Shown here piece after piece: positions 1 to 8,195 of a DNA stretch of 56,930 bases. Made by a program: the position numbers and the translations under genes. The notes below the pieces were generated by a model. It made no database searches, was not told where the DNA came from, and saw only the letters and a program-made list of their open reading frames with translations. This stretch comes from an uncultured Prevotellaceae bacterium (GTDB lineage: Bacteria; Bacteroidota; Bacteroidia; Bacteroidales; Bacteroidaceae), in contig CACXYH010000014.1 of the NCBI GenBank assembly GCA_902771785.1, forward strand, positions 1 through 56,930. Direction: 5' to 3'. Position 1 is the stretch's first letter. Each line of letters begins with the position of its first letter.

Positions 1-1656
1 ACGCTGGTCGGTTCTGGTAAGACGACCATCACAGCCACGTTTGCCGGCAATAGCCAGTATGCCGCCGCTTCTGCAAGCTACGAGCTGACCGTCTCAGCTC
101 CTGCTACGGGATTAGCATTCTCGACGGACGTTGTTAGCGTTGTCTTGAATGCCGAGTTTGAGGCACCAGTACTTAAGAACCCGAACAACCTGCCTGTGAC
201 CTATAGCAGCTGGAATACGAAAATAGCTACTGTGGATGCAAAGACGGGAGCAGTATCCATTCTGAAAGAGGGAACGACCACTATTCAGGTGACCTTTGCG
301 GGTAATGATAAATTCCTGGCAGATAGCGTCAGCTATAAGATAGAGGTGACCACGCCTAAGAGCATTAACTATGATCTCTGGATTGGTGACAAGCAAGTGA
401 CCAGCGACAATAAAGACGACGTTTTGGGTGACTACGCTGAAGACAGGAGCGCTCCAAGTGTTGTGTTCTCGACCGATGGTGGGAAATACGCATTAGTGCT
501 GACAGACGCAGCTCTGACAGAGCCCATCAAGAGCGGCTTGTCGGATAGCCTGAAAATCTATCTGATAGGTTCGAATACCATTAGCGTTGCCACAGGTTCA
601 GCCATTGCCCATACGGGAGCCCAGAGATCGGCCCTGATGTTCACGAAGAGCGAGTTGTTTGCCGGCACATTGACGATGCAAAGTGGTGATGCCTCTGTTA
701 TCACGGGCTTCTCAGACCTGAGCTTTGAACAGAATCTTATGCTGATCTCGCCGCTGAATGGAACCTATGCTAACGGCATGTTGGTTGACCCCTTAGGTGT
801 GGCTGCTACGTCGGCCACCATCCAGGCTCCCATCAATCCTATTGTAGAGGACACGAAGGTGGAATTCCCTGCCGACAACTTCACAGAAACTGACGAAGTG
901 ACAGGCGAGACGGAAGACTTAGACCTGACCAATACCGCCATTGACGATCTGCTTTACACGCTCAACCAGGATGCTGATGACGTGGAGGGCAGCGACGGAT
1001 ATGACGATGAGGAAAACTGTATTGTGCTGAACAACGTGCAGGATCCAGACGAAGTTGATGATATCATCGATGACTATGTTCCTGGTACGCCTGAGTATGC
1101 CGACCAGTTCACGGGCATTACCTTCCTTATTCCCGCTGGTACGGGCTTCATAGAAATCGAGTTCCAAACGTTCAATGGTAATAGACTCCACGTGAAGATA
1201 GGCGATAATGATCCTATTGAGGTGGTGAAGGAAGACCGCGATACCGTCTGGATTCCTTACGAGGTGGAAGTTCCGACTTACGTACGCATCTATAATGTAG
1301 GTACGGGAGTATCGGCTGCGCGTGACGGAGGAAACGTCTTCCGTGCTAAGAAGACGCTTGCACAGATTAAGATATACTCTGTAACCGTGAAGCCTGGCAC
1401 GTTGAAGAGTAGCAGTTCTAGTTCTGTTCAGCGTGTGGCTTCTTCGTATCCTGCCGAATTCGTACCCGAGAAGCGTACTGACTTGAACATTACGATTACT
1501 GACGACCCAGGTATCGGTACAGGCATTACTACTGTCGGTCAGCCGTATGCTACGCAGCCCGCCGAGGGTTGGTACACGTTGAGCGGTCAGCGCATTGCCG
1601 AGCCGAAGAAGAAGGGACTTTACATCTTCAATGGCCGAAAGGTGATGGTCAAGTAG
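1..1656 (+). CDS. secreted Big-domain protein with C-terminal tail, 5' truncated
   Basis: The frame is open from base 1, so the start lies outside the window; 551 codons are visible. Two bacterial Ig-like (Big_2-type) stretches are seen, recognisable by the recurring TTTIQVTFAGN / TTITATFAGN strand (about residues 8-20 and 94-105). They are followed by a beta-rich region and an acidic linker (about 300-345, many D/E). Near residue 470 there is a run of five serines. The last 25 residues have the Bacteroidales tail GWYTLSGQRI...KKGLYIFNGRKVMVK, which resembles type IX secretion or surface-anchoring tails. A surface or secreted adhesion-like protein is inferred; no catalytic domain is visible in this part. 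The next gene starts 6 bp after the stop, so the two are probably cotranscribed. Confidence 0.85.
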   Translation, partial: TLVGSGKTTITATFAGNSQYAAASASYELTVSAPATGLAFSTDVVSVVLNAEFEAPVLKNPNNLPVTYSSWNTKIATVDAKTGAVSILKEGTTTIQVTFAGNDKFLADSVSYKIEVTTPKSINYDLWIGDKQVTSDNKDDVLGDYAEDRSAPSVVFSTDGGKYALVLTDAALTEPIKSGLSDSLKIYLIGSNTISVATGSAIAHTGAQRSALMFTKSELFAGTLTMQSGDASVITGFSDLSFEQNLMLISPLNGTYANGMLVDPLGVAATSATIQAPINPIVEDTKVEFPADNFTETDEVTGETEDLDLTNTAIDDLLYTLNQDADDVEGSDGYDDEENCIVLNNVQDPDEVDDIIDDYVPGTPEYADQFTGITFLIPAGTGFIEIEFQTFNGNRLHVKIGDNDPIEVVKEDRDTVWIPYEVEVPTYVRIYNVGTGVSAARDGGNVFRAKKTLAQIKIYSVTVKPGTLKSSSSSSVQRVASSYPAEFVPEKRTDLNITITDDPGIGTGITTVGQPYATQPAEGWYTLSGQRIAEPKKKGLYIFNGRKVMVK

Positions 1657-1662
1657 AAGCTT

Positions 1663-2550
1663 ATGACGAAACATTCTATGATTATCTGGGGGACAGCATC
1701 TTTACTGATGCTGTCCTCTTGTGTTACCACCCGTTCAGGCTATGTGCCTGTAGAGGGTGGGGGACGCATCTACTATGAGGAGCGAGGCGAGGGCGAACCT
1801 CTGCTGCTGTTGCATGGGCATTCGCTCGATACCCGTATGTGGGACCAGCAGTTCAAGCCGTTCTCTCGTCATTACCGTACCATCCGTATGGATTTTCGTG
1901 GCTATGGGCGTTCGAGCGAGCAGCGTGAAGACCTGCAGATGACCCACATGGACGACGTGCTGACGCTCATGGATTCGCTTCGTATTGAGCGTGCCCATGT
2001 AGTAGGTCTTTCTATGGGAGCCTTTGTTGCAGGCGATATGTTGGCGATGGCGCCCCAGCGCCTGCTCAGTTGCGTGTTGGCAAGTGGCAGCATTCGCAAG
2101 GGTAGTCCTGGACCTTCGGAGCCGATGGACAGCGCAGAGCGAGCCAGGCGCGATGCTGAGATTGCTGCCTTAAAGCAGAAAGGGGTCGACGTCATGAAGC
2201 AGGAATGGATAGAGGCGCTCATCAAGTCGGGCGGGTCGAAGCGTGAGACGATGCGTCGCCCTTTGACGAAGATGATTGCCGACTGGACGGCCTGGCAGCC
2301 GCTTCATAAGGAAGTCCGCCTTTTCTATGGCAAGGAAGCCTGGAGCGAGCTGAAGCGCAAGTGTCCTCGTGTGCCGGTATTGATGCTGACAGGAGCTGCA
2401 GAGCATAAGGGCAGTCAGCCTCAGGAGCTGCTCTACCTGCCGTTAGGCCGTAAGGAAGAGCTGCCCGACTGCGGGCACATGATGAACATGGAACAGCCCG
2501 ATTTGTTCAATCGGGCTGTCCTGGAGTTCTTGCGCTCGGCAAGCAGATAG
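1663..2550 (+). CDS. alpha/beta hydrolase lipoprotein
   Basis: 295 residues. The N-terminus is a lipoprotein signal with lipobox LSSC (Cys20), so the enzyme should sit in the periplasm or on the cell surface. The alpha/beta-hydrolase fold shows an oxyanion HGHS (51-54), nucleophile elbow GLSMG (Ser117) and a C-terminal catalytic His in DCGHMMNMEQP (His272). The acid residue is probably an Asp/Glu before it. The fold covers esterases, peptidases and lactonases and the substrate cannot be told. It begins 6 bp after the upstream secreted protein. It ends 26 bp before the convergent pantothenate kinase, with no strong terminator between them. Confidence 0.85.
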   Translation: MTKHSMIIWGTASLLMLSSCVTTRSGYVPVEGGGRIYYEERGEGEPLLLLHGHSLDTRMWDQQFKPFSRHYRTIRMDFRGYGRSSEQREDLQMTHMDDVLTLMDSLRIERAHVVGLSMGAFVAGDMLAMAPQRLLSCVLASGSIRKGSPGPSEPMDSAERARRDAEIAALKQKGVDVMKQEWIEALIKSGGSKRETMRRPLTKMIADWTAWQPLHKEVRLFYGKEAWSELKRKCPRVPVLMLTGAAEHKGSQPQELLYLPLGRKEELPDCGHMMNMEQPDLFNRAVLEFLRSASR

Positions 2551-2576
2551 CTTTCCTTACGTGTTTGGTTCCTGGG

Positions 2577-3398
2577 CTATTTCCTTCCGTAGGCCAAGGC
2601 GGCGCCGATGGCGGTACAGAACTGCGAGTACTTTGGAATGTGGAAGCGCACGTCGTAGAGTTTCTCGAGCGCAGGGAAGATGTCCTTGCATTGGGGTAGG
2701 AGCGACAGGTTGCCGATGAGCACCATGTCGCGGCAGTCTATTCCCTGGGCGGCGAGAACTGCGGCAGAGCCGATGCTCTGCAGCACCATCGAGATGATGC
2801 CGCAGGCAATATCCTCTTTTGATGCATCGTTCTGGGCACGGGCGAAGATAGAGGCTGTGGCTTCCATAGGCAGGCCTGGGAGCGGATGGGCCGAAATGTC
2901 GCCGATGAGCAGGTTGATGTGCTTGATGTCGCCCTGCATGGCCAGGGCCGACACTTGCTTGATGTCGCTCGTGTTGAGCATGATGCGCGAGAGACCCTGC
3001 AGGGTTCCGCCGCCGATGCCGATGCCTCCGATGTGACGCATGTTGTCGCCTTCGCACATGACGAACGACGTACCTGTGCCCATAGAGACGACCATTGCGC
3101 GCTCCAGGCCGCTCTCGTAGCGGGCGCCCAGTCCGTCGGCTATAAACTCGTCGGTCTTTGTGGTGCTCACGCCATAGACGTCGTTCTGCACGTAGGCGGC
3201 ACCTACGCCCGTCAGCATCACGTGCTGCACGTCGCTCAGCTTGATGTTATTGTCGTGCAGATACTTGCCGAAGGCGCCATAGAGCGAGGTTACGGGGTCG
3301 GCGGCCGTAATGCGGATGGGGGCTGAGACGCGGCCGTCTCTCAGTCCTACAATCTTCGTGGTCGAGATGCCCACGTCTATTCCTATAATGATTCCCAT
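2577..3398 (-). CDS. coaW: type II pantothenate kinase
   Basis: 273 residues, the usual size of bacterial type II PanK (ASKHA fold). It would phosphorylate pantothenate as the first step of coenzyme A synthesis in the cytoplasm. The phosphate-1 loop IGIDVGISTTK lies at residues 5-15, the glycine-rich phosphate-2 loop SMGTGTSF near 105, and GGIGIGGGTLQGLS near 125-140. These match the eukaryotic/Staphylococcus CoaW class rather than CoaA or CoaX. It follows the histidine phosphatase by 6 bp on the same strand, so it is the second gene of that unit. Confidence 0.9.
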   Translation of the reverse strand: MGIIIGIDVGISTTKIVGLRDGRVSAPIRITAADPVTSLYGAFGKYLHDNNIKLSDVQHVMLTGVGAAYVQNDVYGVSTTKTDEFIADGLGARYESGLERAMVVSMGTGTSFVMCEGDNMRHIGGIGIGGGTLQGLSRIMLNTSDIKQVSALAMQGDIKHINLLIGDISAHPLPGLPMEATASIFARAQNDASKEDIACGIISMVLQSIGSAAVLAAQGIDCRDMVLIGNLSLLPQCKDIFPALEKLYDVRFHIPKYSQFCTAIGAALAYGRK

Positions 3399-3404
3399 GT
3401 CGTT

Positions 3405-4706
3405 TTAGTTTCTTTCAAATTTTGCTATTTTGTCGAGATAGTACTGGCGCAGGTCGGCCCACTTGTAGTAGGGGTGCATGTCGGTGGCTACGGGCAGGCG
3501 GCACTCGCGCTCGTTCAGCATCGCCTTGACCAGGATGTTGTCGTCGGGTGCAGGCGAGACGCCCTTGCCGCTTTTCTTCGGCCGATAGAAAATGAGCTGA
3601 ATGTTGCAGCCCATGGGGAAGATGCGGTAGTTGCGCCACACTTCGTCGAGCTTGCTCATGTCGTCGGTGCTCACGCCGCAGTTGTCGAGCTCCAGCAGGC
3701 AGGCCAGGGGCATGACGCACACCTCGTGGCCGAAGCGTAGCGTTGCCTGCACCTGCGTCACGGTGTCGGCAGTCGAGATGATGTTTTTCAGCAGGTTCAG
3801 CTGGCTGAAGGGCATCACTCCGCCCGTGTAGGGCGAGGCGCCATAGTTCTGATACCAGCCGATGTTGCGGATGCGCCATTGGTCGTAGACCTCTTCGTCG
3901 GTGAAGAGCGAAAGCAGCTCCAGCTGGGTGTCGTGGCTCTGCATGTTGGTGGCCACGTCGAAGAGCTGGCGCATGAGCGTGGCGGCGTTCACGTTGTTAT
4001 ACACGTATTGCTCGTCGTTGAAGAGCACTTTCATGAGTCGCTCTGGGTGCGTCAGCTTCTGTCGCCACTCGTTGGCCACGCGGTCGCCGCGTCCGCTCTG
4101 CCGTTTCACCTTGCCTTCCCAGTTCTGGTTCAGGTAGTATTGCAGGCTTTCGCTCACGTCGTTGTGGATGCGTGCCGTGGGGTTGGCAGCCATCAGTTCC
4201 TCGCATTCGGCTATCATCGAGAGGATGCAGCGGGTCACCACCGTCGAGCGGGCGTCGATGGTCAGGCCTTTGGCCTTGAATATCTCTGGGAAGTTCTGGG
4301 CCATGCGCTTGCCTATGTTGTGGTGCTGGCGCTCGCCTACGGTCGTGAGGTCGCCCAGGCGGTCGGTACTGGTGTCGTAGATGGCCTGTACCGTGCGCAG
4401 CACCTCCTCGCCCTTGGCCGTCAGCTTGCCGGCCTCTTTCGCTTCGCGCAGGGTGTTTCTGGGGTTGCGATAGTCGCCTTCGCTGATGAGCCAGCGCGAA
4501 CCGTGTCGTCCGTAGTGGCTCATGTAGAACGGCTCGTAGCCCTTGGGAGTGGGGGTGAGCGGGGTTGTAGACAGCTGGCGTTCGTAGTCCAGGTAGTTGC
4601 TTCCCGACAGGAATCGGTTCTCGGCGATTTCCTCGCGTGCCGTCTTTTGTGCGTGCAGGCTCAGCGTGAGCGTGGCTGCGGCGAGCATAGTCAATAGTCG
4701 TTTCAT
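3405..4706 (-). CDS. secreted histidine-type phosphatase (MINPP-like)
   Basis: 433 residues with a signal peptide (cleavage after LSLHAQ, about residue 20). The histidine acid phosphatase signature RHGSRW is at 67-72, with the nucleophile His68. The distal proton-donor region has GHE (about 325) instead of the usual HD, as in multiple inositol polyphosphate phosphatases. The family acts on phytate-like or other phosphomonoesters in the periplasm or outside the cell, so phosphate release from dietary inositol phosphates is plausible but not proven. It is the first gene of an operon with coaW, and a TATCTTTG promoter element lies about 37 bp upstream. Confidence 0.85.
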   Translation of the reverse strand: MKRLLTMLAAATLTLSLHAQKTAREEIAENRFLSGSNYLDYERQLSTTPLTPTPKGYEPFYMSHYGRHGSRWLISEGDYRNPRNTLREAKEAGKLTAKGEEVLRTVQAIYDTSTDRLGDLTTVGERQHHNIGKRMAQNFPEIFKAKGLTIDARSTVVTRCILSMIAECEELMAANPTARIHNDVSESLQYYLNQNWEGKVKRQSGRGDRVANEWRQKLTHPERLMKVLFNDEQYVYNNVNAATLMRQLFDVATNMQSHDTQLELLSLFTDEEVYDQWRIRNIGWYQNYGASPYTGGVMPFSQLNLLKNIISTADTVTQVQATLRFGHEVCVMPLACLLELDNCGVSTDDMSKLDEVWRNYRIFPMGCNIQLIFYRPKKSGKGVSPAPDDNILVKAMLNERECRLPVATDMHPYYKWADLRQYYLDKIAKFERN

Positions 4707-4742
4707 GCTTCTTTAGCTTTTATGGTTTTGTAATGCTGGCTG

Positions 4743-4750
4743 CAAAGATA
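4743..4750 (-). promoter_or_regulatory. -7 promoter element, phosphatase-coaW operon
   Basis: TATCTTTG on the minus strand, 36 bp before the phosphatase ATG, fits the Bacteroidetes -7 consensus TAnnTTTG. Confidence 0.65.
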
Positions 4751-4804
4751 CGCAATTATTTTCATACCTACAACAATTCCTGCGAAATGTTGTATGCGGA
4801 TGGC

Positions 4805-4914
4805 TCCATGAATCGATGCGATTAGTCCCGTGAATCGATGGGATTAGTACCGTAAATCGGGTCGATTAGTGCCGTGAATCGATGCGATTGGTCCCGCTAA
4901 TCGATGAGCATAGC
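4805..4914. repeat. 22-bp tandem repeat array 1 (five units)
   Basis: Five consecutive 22-bp units (4805, 4827, 4849, 4871, 4893) sit between the divergent phosphatase and DUF3667 genes. The unit core is TGAATCGATGSGATTAGT, which holds a dyad AATCG-N3-CGATT. Units 1, 2 and 4 are nearly alike; 3 and 5 are more diverged. There are no unique spacers, so this is not a CRISPR. The unit length is not a multiple of three and no gene covers it. Arrays with the same period lie at 16258 and 38279. Confidence 0.9.
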
Positions 4915-4958
4915 TAAGGGTTTCGTCAGAAAAGTTTGCGTGTTTGCGAAATAATGGT

Positions 4959-4966
4959 TATCTTTG
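4959..4966 (+). promoter_or_regulatory. -33/-7 promoter of DUF3667 gene
   Basis: TATCTTTG at 4959-4966 with TTTG at 4935-4938 exactly 20 bp before it. It lies downstream of an in-frame ATG at 4944, which rules that start out in favour of 4989. Confidence 0.75.
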
Positions 4967-4988
4967 CAGCGAAAAAATACAACGAACT

Positions 4989-5885
4989 ATGAACCTGAAA
5001 GCGCTCAAGGTACGATACAGACAGTTCAGAAGATGGCAGAAACGCCCCTACGAGGTGGCTCCCCTTTCTGATGTGGAGCATACGTGCGCCACCTGCCAAA
5101 CTCACTACACGGGCAACTTCTGCCCGCGTTGTGGCCAGTCGGCCCGTATCACGCGCTATTCGTTCAAGACGGCTCTGCTCCATTTCTTCGACGTGTGGGG
5201 ACTGGGCAACCGCAGCATGTTTCGCACCATTCGCGACCTGATGCTGCGTCCTGGCTACATGATTCGCGACTATCTCAACGGCATGCAGATGGCCTATTTT
5301 CCGCCCTTCAAGCTCTTCTTCCTGCTCACGGCCTTGTCGGTGATTGTAGAACACGGTCTCAACATCAAGGGCGAAAACATGATTGAGCTTAAGCGCCAGG
5401 AAACGTTGGCGAATGTAGACGAGGGTTTTAGTGATGCGCAAGAGCAGGAGCGGCTGTCAGAAAGGGAGCGGGAAGTGGAGACGAAGATGGAACAGTATTA
5501 TAGAAAAATGATGACAGGCTTCTACGACACGGCCACCAGCTATCCCAACATCTTTGGCTTGCTCGGCCTTACGGTTATGTCTCTGCCTCTGTTCCTGCTC
5601 TTCCGCAAGTCGCCCAACATTCGCTTCAGGTATTCAGAACTCTTTGTGTCGTTGGTCTATTCCAACAACATGTATTCCGTTTTCATCATTCTTATCAACT
5701 TCTTCTGTCTTGGAGAAAGGGTGCAGCTGATTGGCACGCTGCTCTATCTGATGCCTGTCAAACAGCTTTCGGGCTACAGCTATCTGTCTACGTTCTTCAG
5801 GTTTCTGCTTGCCTTCCTTGCCATTATGGTGCTGTTCATCGTGTTGGTTGCGTTGCTCGTTACTCTTGCCTACTTCTTCATTTAG
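4989..5885 (+). CDS. DUF3667 membrane protein with zinc-ribbon
   Basis: 298 residues from ATG 4989; the frame is open further up, but the promoter lies inside that extension. A zinc-ribbon-like N-terminus has CATC and CPRC pairs (Cys33, 36, 45, 48). It is followed by the DUF3667 core (GNRSMFRTIRDLMLRPGYMI, FPPFKLFFL), one membrane segment near 105-120, a charged coiled-coil stretch (about 135-165), and about three more membrane helices to the C-terminus. The family is common in Bacteroidetes and has no established function. The gene is alone on its strand and converges on the two-component operon. Confidence 0.8.
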   Translation: MNLKALKVRYRQFRRWQKRPYEVAPLSDVEHTCATCQTHYTGNFCPRCGQSARITRYSFKTALLHFFDVWGLGNRSMFRTIRDLMLRPGYMIRDYLNGMQMAYFPPFKLFFLLTALSVIVEHGLNIKGENMIELKRQETLANVDEGFSDAQEQERLSEREREVETKMEQYYRKMMTGFYDTATSYPNIFGLLGLTVMSLPLFLLFRKSPNIRFRYSELFVSLVYSNNMYSVFIILINFFCLGERVQLIGTLLYLMPVKQLSGYSYLSTFFRFLLAFLAIMVLFIVLVALLVTLAYFFI

Positions 5886-5918
5886 GTCAAGGCTGGCCGC
5901 GCCTCTGCTTGCGGCAGC

Positions 5919-6620
5919 TCAGCATAGCAGCTTGTAGCCTATGCCGCGCACGTTGATGATGCGTATGTGCTCGTCTTGCGCCAGCCGATGGCGCAGGCGG
6001 GTGATGAACACCTGTAGCGAGCGGGTGTTGAAGAACGAGTCGTCGCCCCACAAGTCGAGCAGGATGGCCTGCGTGCCCACCACCGCTCCGCGATTGTCGC
6101 TCAGCATGCGCAGCAGCTGCGCCTCGCGATGGGACAGCTGCTGCTGCGTACCGTCGATTTCGAGCCGTTGCTGTAGCGGGTTGAACAGGTAGCGCCCAAT
6201 CGCCGTTGTTCCTGCCGCAGCTTGTGTTGCAGGCTCTTTGGCGCCTCGCGTGTCGAAGCGGTTGGCCAGCGCCTTGATGCGCACAATAAGCTCCTGCATG
6301 CCGAAGGGCTTCTTCAGATAGTCATTGGCCCCCAGCTCGAATCCCTCCACCACATCGTTGATGGCCGAGCGGGCCGTGAGGAAGAGCACGGGCGTCTGTC
6401 GGTCGTGCTGCCGCAGCCGTCTCACCATCTCGAAGCCATCCATGCGAGGCATCATCACGTCGGCCACCACCACCTGGGGGCGCTCCTCGAAGAACAGACG
6501 CAGCCCTTCCTCGCCGTTGCGGGCTGTGGTGATGCTGAAGCCCTGCGCGTCGAGCGTGTCCTTGATAATCAGAGCCAGCGTCTGTTCGTCTTCTACCAGT
6601 AGTACGCTTATTGATTCCAT
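5919..6620 (-). CDS. OmpR-family response regulator
   Basis: 233 residues. The receiver domain has the acidic pair E10/D11, phospho-acceptor Asp54 (VVADVMMPRMDG), switch Thr82 and Lys104 (KKPF). The C-terminal winged-helix DNA-binding domain (about 137-233) ends in the typical RGIGYKLL strand. The start codon overlaps the last 13 bp of the histidine kinase gene, so translation is coupled. The kinase-then-regulator order resembles RprX-RprY of Bacteroides, but orthology is not shown. The divergent outer-membrane gene at 8196 is the likeliest target. A longer frame upstream overlaps the kinase and is not needed. Confidence 0.9.
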   Translation of the reverse strand: MESISVLLVEDEQTLALIIKDTLDAQGFSITTARNGEEGLRLFFEERPQVVVADVMMPRMDGFEMVRRLRQHDRQTPVLFLTARSAINDVVEGFELGANDYLKKPFGMQELIVRIKALANRFDTRGAKEPATQAAAGTTAIGRYLFNPLQQRLEIDGTQQQLSHREAQLLRMLSDNRGAVVGTQAILLDLWGDDSFFNTRSLQVFITRLRHRLAQDEHIRIINVRGIGYKLLC

Positions 6621-8071
6621 ATCAGTCTGATGGTTGTTCCTTTTCCCTCTTGGCTTTCGGCCTCCACGCTTCCGCCGTGTTTCAGCATCATCTGCTGCAC
6701 GTAGTAGAGTCCCAGCCCGTAGCCTTTCACGTCGTGGCGGTTGCCTTGCGGCACGCGATAGAAGCGCTCGAAGATGTGTGGCAGCCGTTCGCGGGCAATG
6801 CCTATGCCCTTGTCGCTTACTGCAATCATGTCCTTCCTGCAGCATATCGTCACCTCGGCCTCGCCTTCTGAGTATTTGATGGCGTTGTCAATCAGGTTGC
6901 TCAGCATGTTGGCCAGATGCGTGCGGTCGGCGCGTAGGGTCAGCGGTTGGGGCTGAATGTCGGTCTTGAAGTTCACGGGCTTGTCGGCTTTCAGCTGGTG
7001 CAGTTTCGTCTGCTGGTCCACCAGCTCGCCCACGTCCACATCCTCCAGCCTTAGCGTGAGCGTCTTGCGTCGCTCCATGCTCATCGACAGGATTTGCTCC
7101 ACCATTCCGCTCAGCTGTTGCAGCTGCTGTTGCGCAATCTCCAGATACTCGCGTTGCTTTGCGCCAGGGGTGCCGAAGTTCAGCAGGGCGTCGTTGGCGG
7201 CATAGGCTACGGCGATGGGCGTCTTCAGTTCGTGGGTGATGTTGTTGGTGAAGTCGGTCTTCATCTCGTCGAGCGTTTTCTGCCGAAGAATGGTTCGCAC
7301 GAGATACCAGAAGGCCAGGCACAGCACGAGCAGAATGGCAGCCGAGGCGCATAGGATGCCCGTCATCTGTTTGAGAACGATGCTGCGCACGGGGTAGTAG
7401 CTCAGCCGATAGGCTGCCTGCGTGTCGTTGTCGAGGGGGTATAGGTAGTGTTCGTCGTCGGCGGTAGGCACGTATCCGTTGCTTGCGATGCTGTCGGTCA
7501 CATGGCCCTTGTCGTCAATCACTTCCAGCAGGTGTGGCAGCCAAATTCCGCCTTCCCACAGGCGGGCCGTCAGCAGGCTGTCGAACCGTTGGGGCGAGGG
7601 GGCTATGAAGAGGTTCACGCCTGTGCGGATGCTGCGATGCATGTATTTCACCATCTCCTCCATCTCGGCCAGGCCGGAGGAAGCTTCAGGATCTACGGGC
7701 TTCCAGGTGGTGCTGGTTGTGCGGCTGAAGCTCATGGTGTCGTGCTTTTCGTGCTTCACCTGCCTTCGGCGCAGCTCCAGGTGTATCGAGTCGCCCGTAT
7801 CGTTGATGGTGCGGCTCTCCACATAAGCCGTATCGGCAAAGGGGCTGGCCGAGACCGATACCTGCCCGTGCAGGTTGCCCTCGTTGCGCAGCAGGCCCAC
7901 GCGCAGGTTCGTCTCCTGATTGTCGGCCATGTCTACGGCGCTCTCTATCTGCCGTCGCGTCTCCATTGTCTCGCGCTGGTAGAGCTTCACCAGCCACCAC
8001 GTCTGGTAGCAGAAGATGCCCACGAGCGAAGCCGCTACGAGCAGAGCCATTGATTTCATCTGTAGTTTCAT
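6608..8071 (-). CDS. sensor histidine kinase
   Basis: 487 residues from ATG 8071. Membrane helix 1 is near residues 6-24, then a periplasmic sensor region of about 200 residues, helix 2 (SAAILLVLCLAFWYLV, about 240-258), and no clear HAMP. The HisKA H-box is NNITHELKTP (His about 280). The ATPase domain shows the N-box (LIDNAIKYS), G1 (DKGIGIA), F-box (FERFYR) and G2 (GYGLGLYYVQ). It phosphorylates the overlapping response regulator. The -7 element ends 5 bp before the ATG, so the message would be leaderless unless translation starts at an in-frame ATG 12 or 21 bp further in. Confidence 0.9.
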   Translation of the reverse strand: MKLQMKSMALLVAASLVGIFCYQTWWLVKLYQRETMETRRQIESAVDMADNQETNLRVGLLRNEGNLHGQVSVSASPFADTAYVESRTINDTGDSIHLELRRRQVKHEKHDTMSFSRTTSTTWKPVDPEASSGLAEMEEMVKYMHRSIRTGVNLFIAPSPQRFDSLLTARLWEGGIWLPHLLEVIDDKGHVTDSIASNGYVPTADDEHYLYPLDNDTQAAYRLSYYPVRSIVLKQMTGILCASAAILLVLCLAFWYLVRTILRQKTLDEMKTDFTNNITHELKTPIAVAYAANDALLNFGTPGAKQREYLEIAQQQLQQLSGMVEQILSMSMERRKTLTLRLEDVDVGELVDQQTKLHQLKADKPVNFKTDIQPQPLTLRADRTHLANMLSNLIDNAIKYSEGEAEVTICCRKDMIAVSDKGIGIARERLPHIFERFYRVPQGNRHDVKGYGLGLYYVQQMMLKHGGSVEAESQEGKGTTIRLIWNQ

Positions 8072-8076
8072 GGCTG

Positions 8077-8084
8077 CAAAGGTA
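8077..8084 (-). promoter_or_regulatory. -7 element of the histidine kinase operon
   Basis: TACCTTTG on the minus strand, followed by cagcc and then the ATG at 8071. It is only 5 bp from the start codon. Confidence 0.65.
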
Positions 8085-8122
8085 CACATTATTTATATAT
8101 ATAGGTGCAAACGTTAAGCCTT

Positions 8123-8150
8123 TGTAACACTTCTCGTAAGACTCTGTAAC
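8123..8150. promoter_or_regulatory. candidate response-regulator binding site
   Basis: TGTAAC occurs at 8123 and 8145 (22 bp apart) with a weaker CGTAAG copy at 8135 between them. Direct repeats spaced about one helical turn are typical of OmpR-family regulators, and this site lies between the kinase operon and the beta-barrel gene. Function is inferred. Confidence 0.4.
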
Positions 8151-8182
8151 CGTTTTTTCTTCCTTGCCTCAGAACTTCGGCG

Positions 8183-8190
8183 TACCTTTG
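8183..8190 (+). promoter_or_regulatory. -7 element of the beta-barrel gene
   Basis: TACCTTTG ends 5 bp before the ATG at 8196 (spacer cagcg), the same geometry as the divergent kinase promoter. Confidence 0.65.
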
Positions 8191-8195
8191 CAGCG

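Noticed and set aside
2493-2519. Perfect 11-bp inverted repeat ACAGCCCGATT/AATCGGGCTGT as terminator
   Set aside because: It lies inside the hydrolase coding region and has no T-run; it encodes conserved C-terminal residues.
4805-4914. CRISPR array
   Set aside because: Units are contiguous 22-mers without unique spacers, and no cas genes are present; the same holds for the arrays at 16258 and 38279.
4944-4988. Upstream start for the DUF3667 protein
   Set aside because: The promoter element (4959-4966) lies inside this extension, so the transcript begins after it.
5888-5918. G/C-rich stem between the DUF3667 and response-regulator genes as terminator
   Set aside because: Bulged stem and no T-run on either strand; too weak to call.
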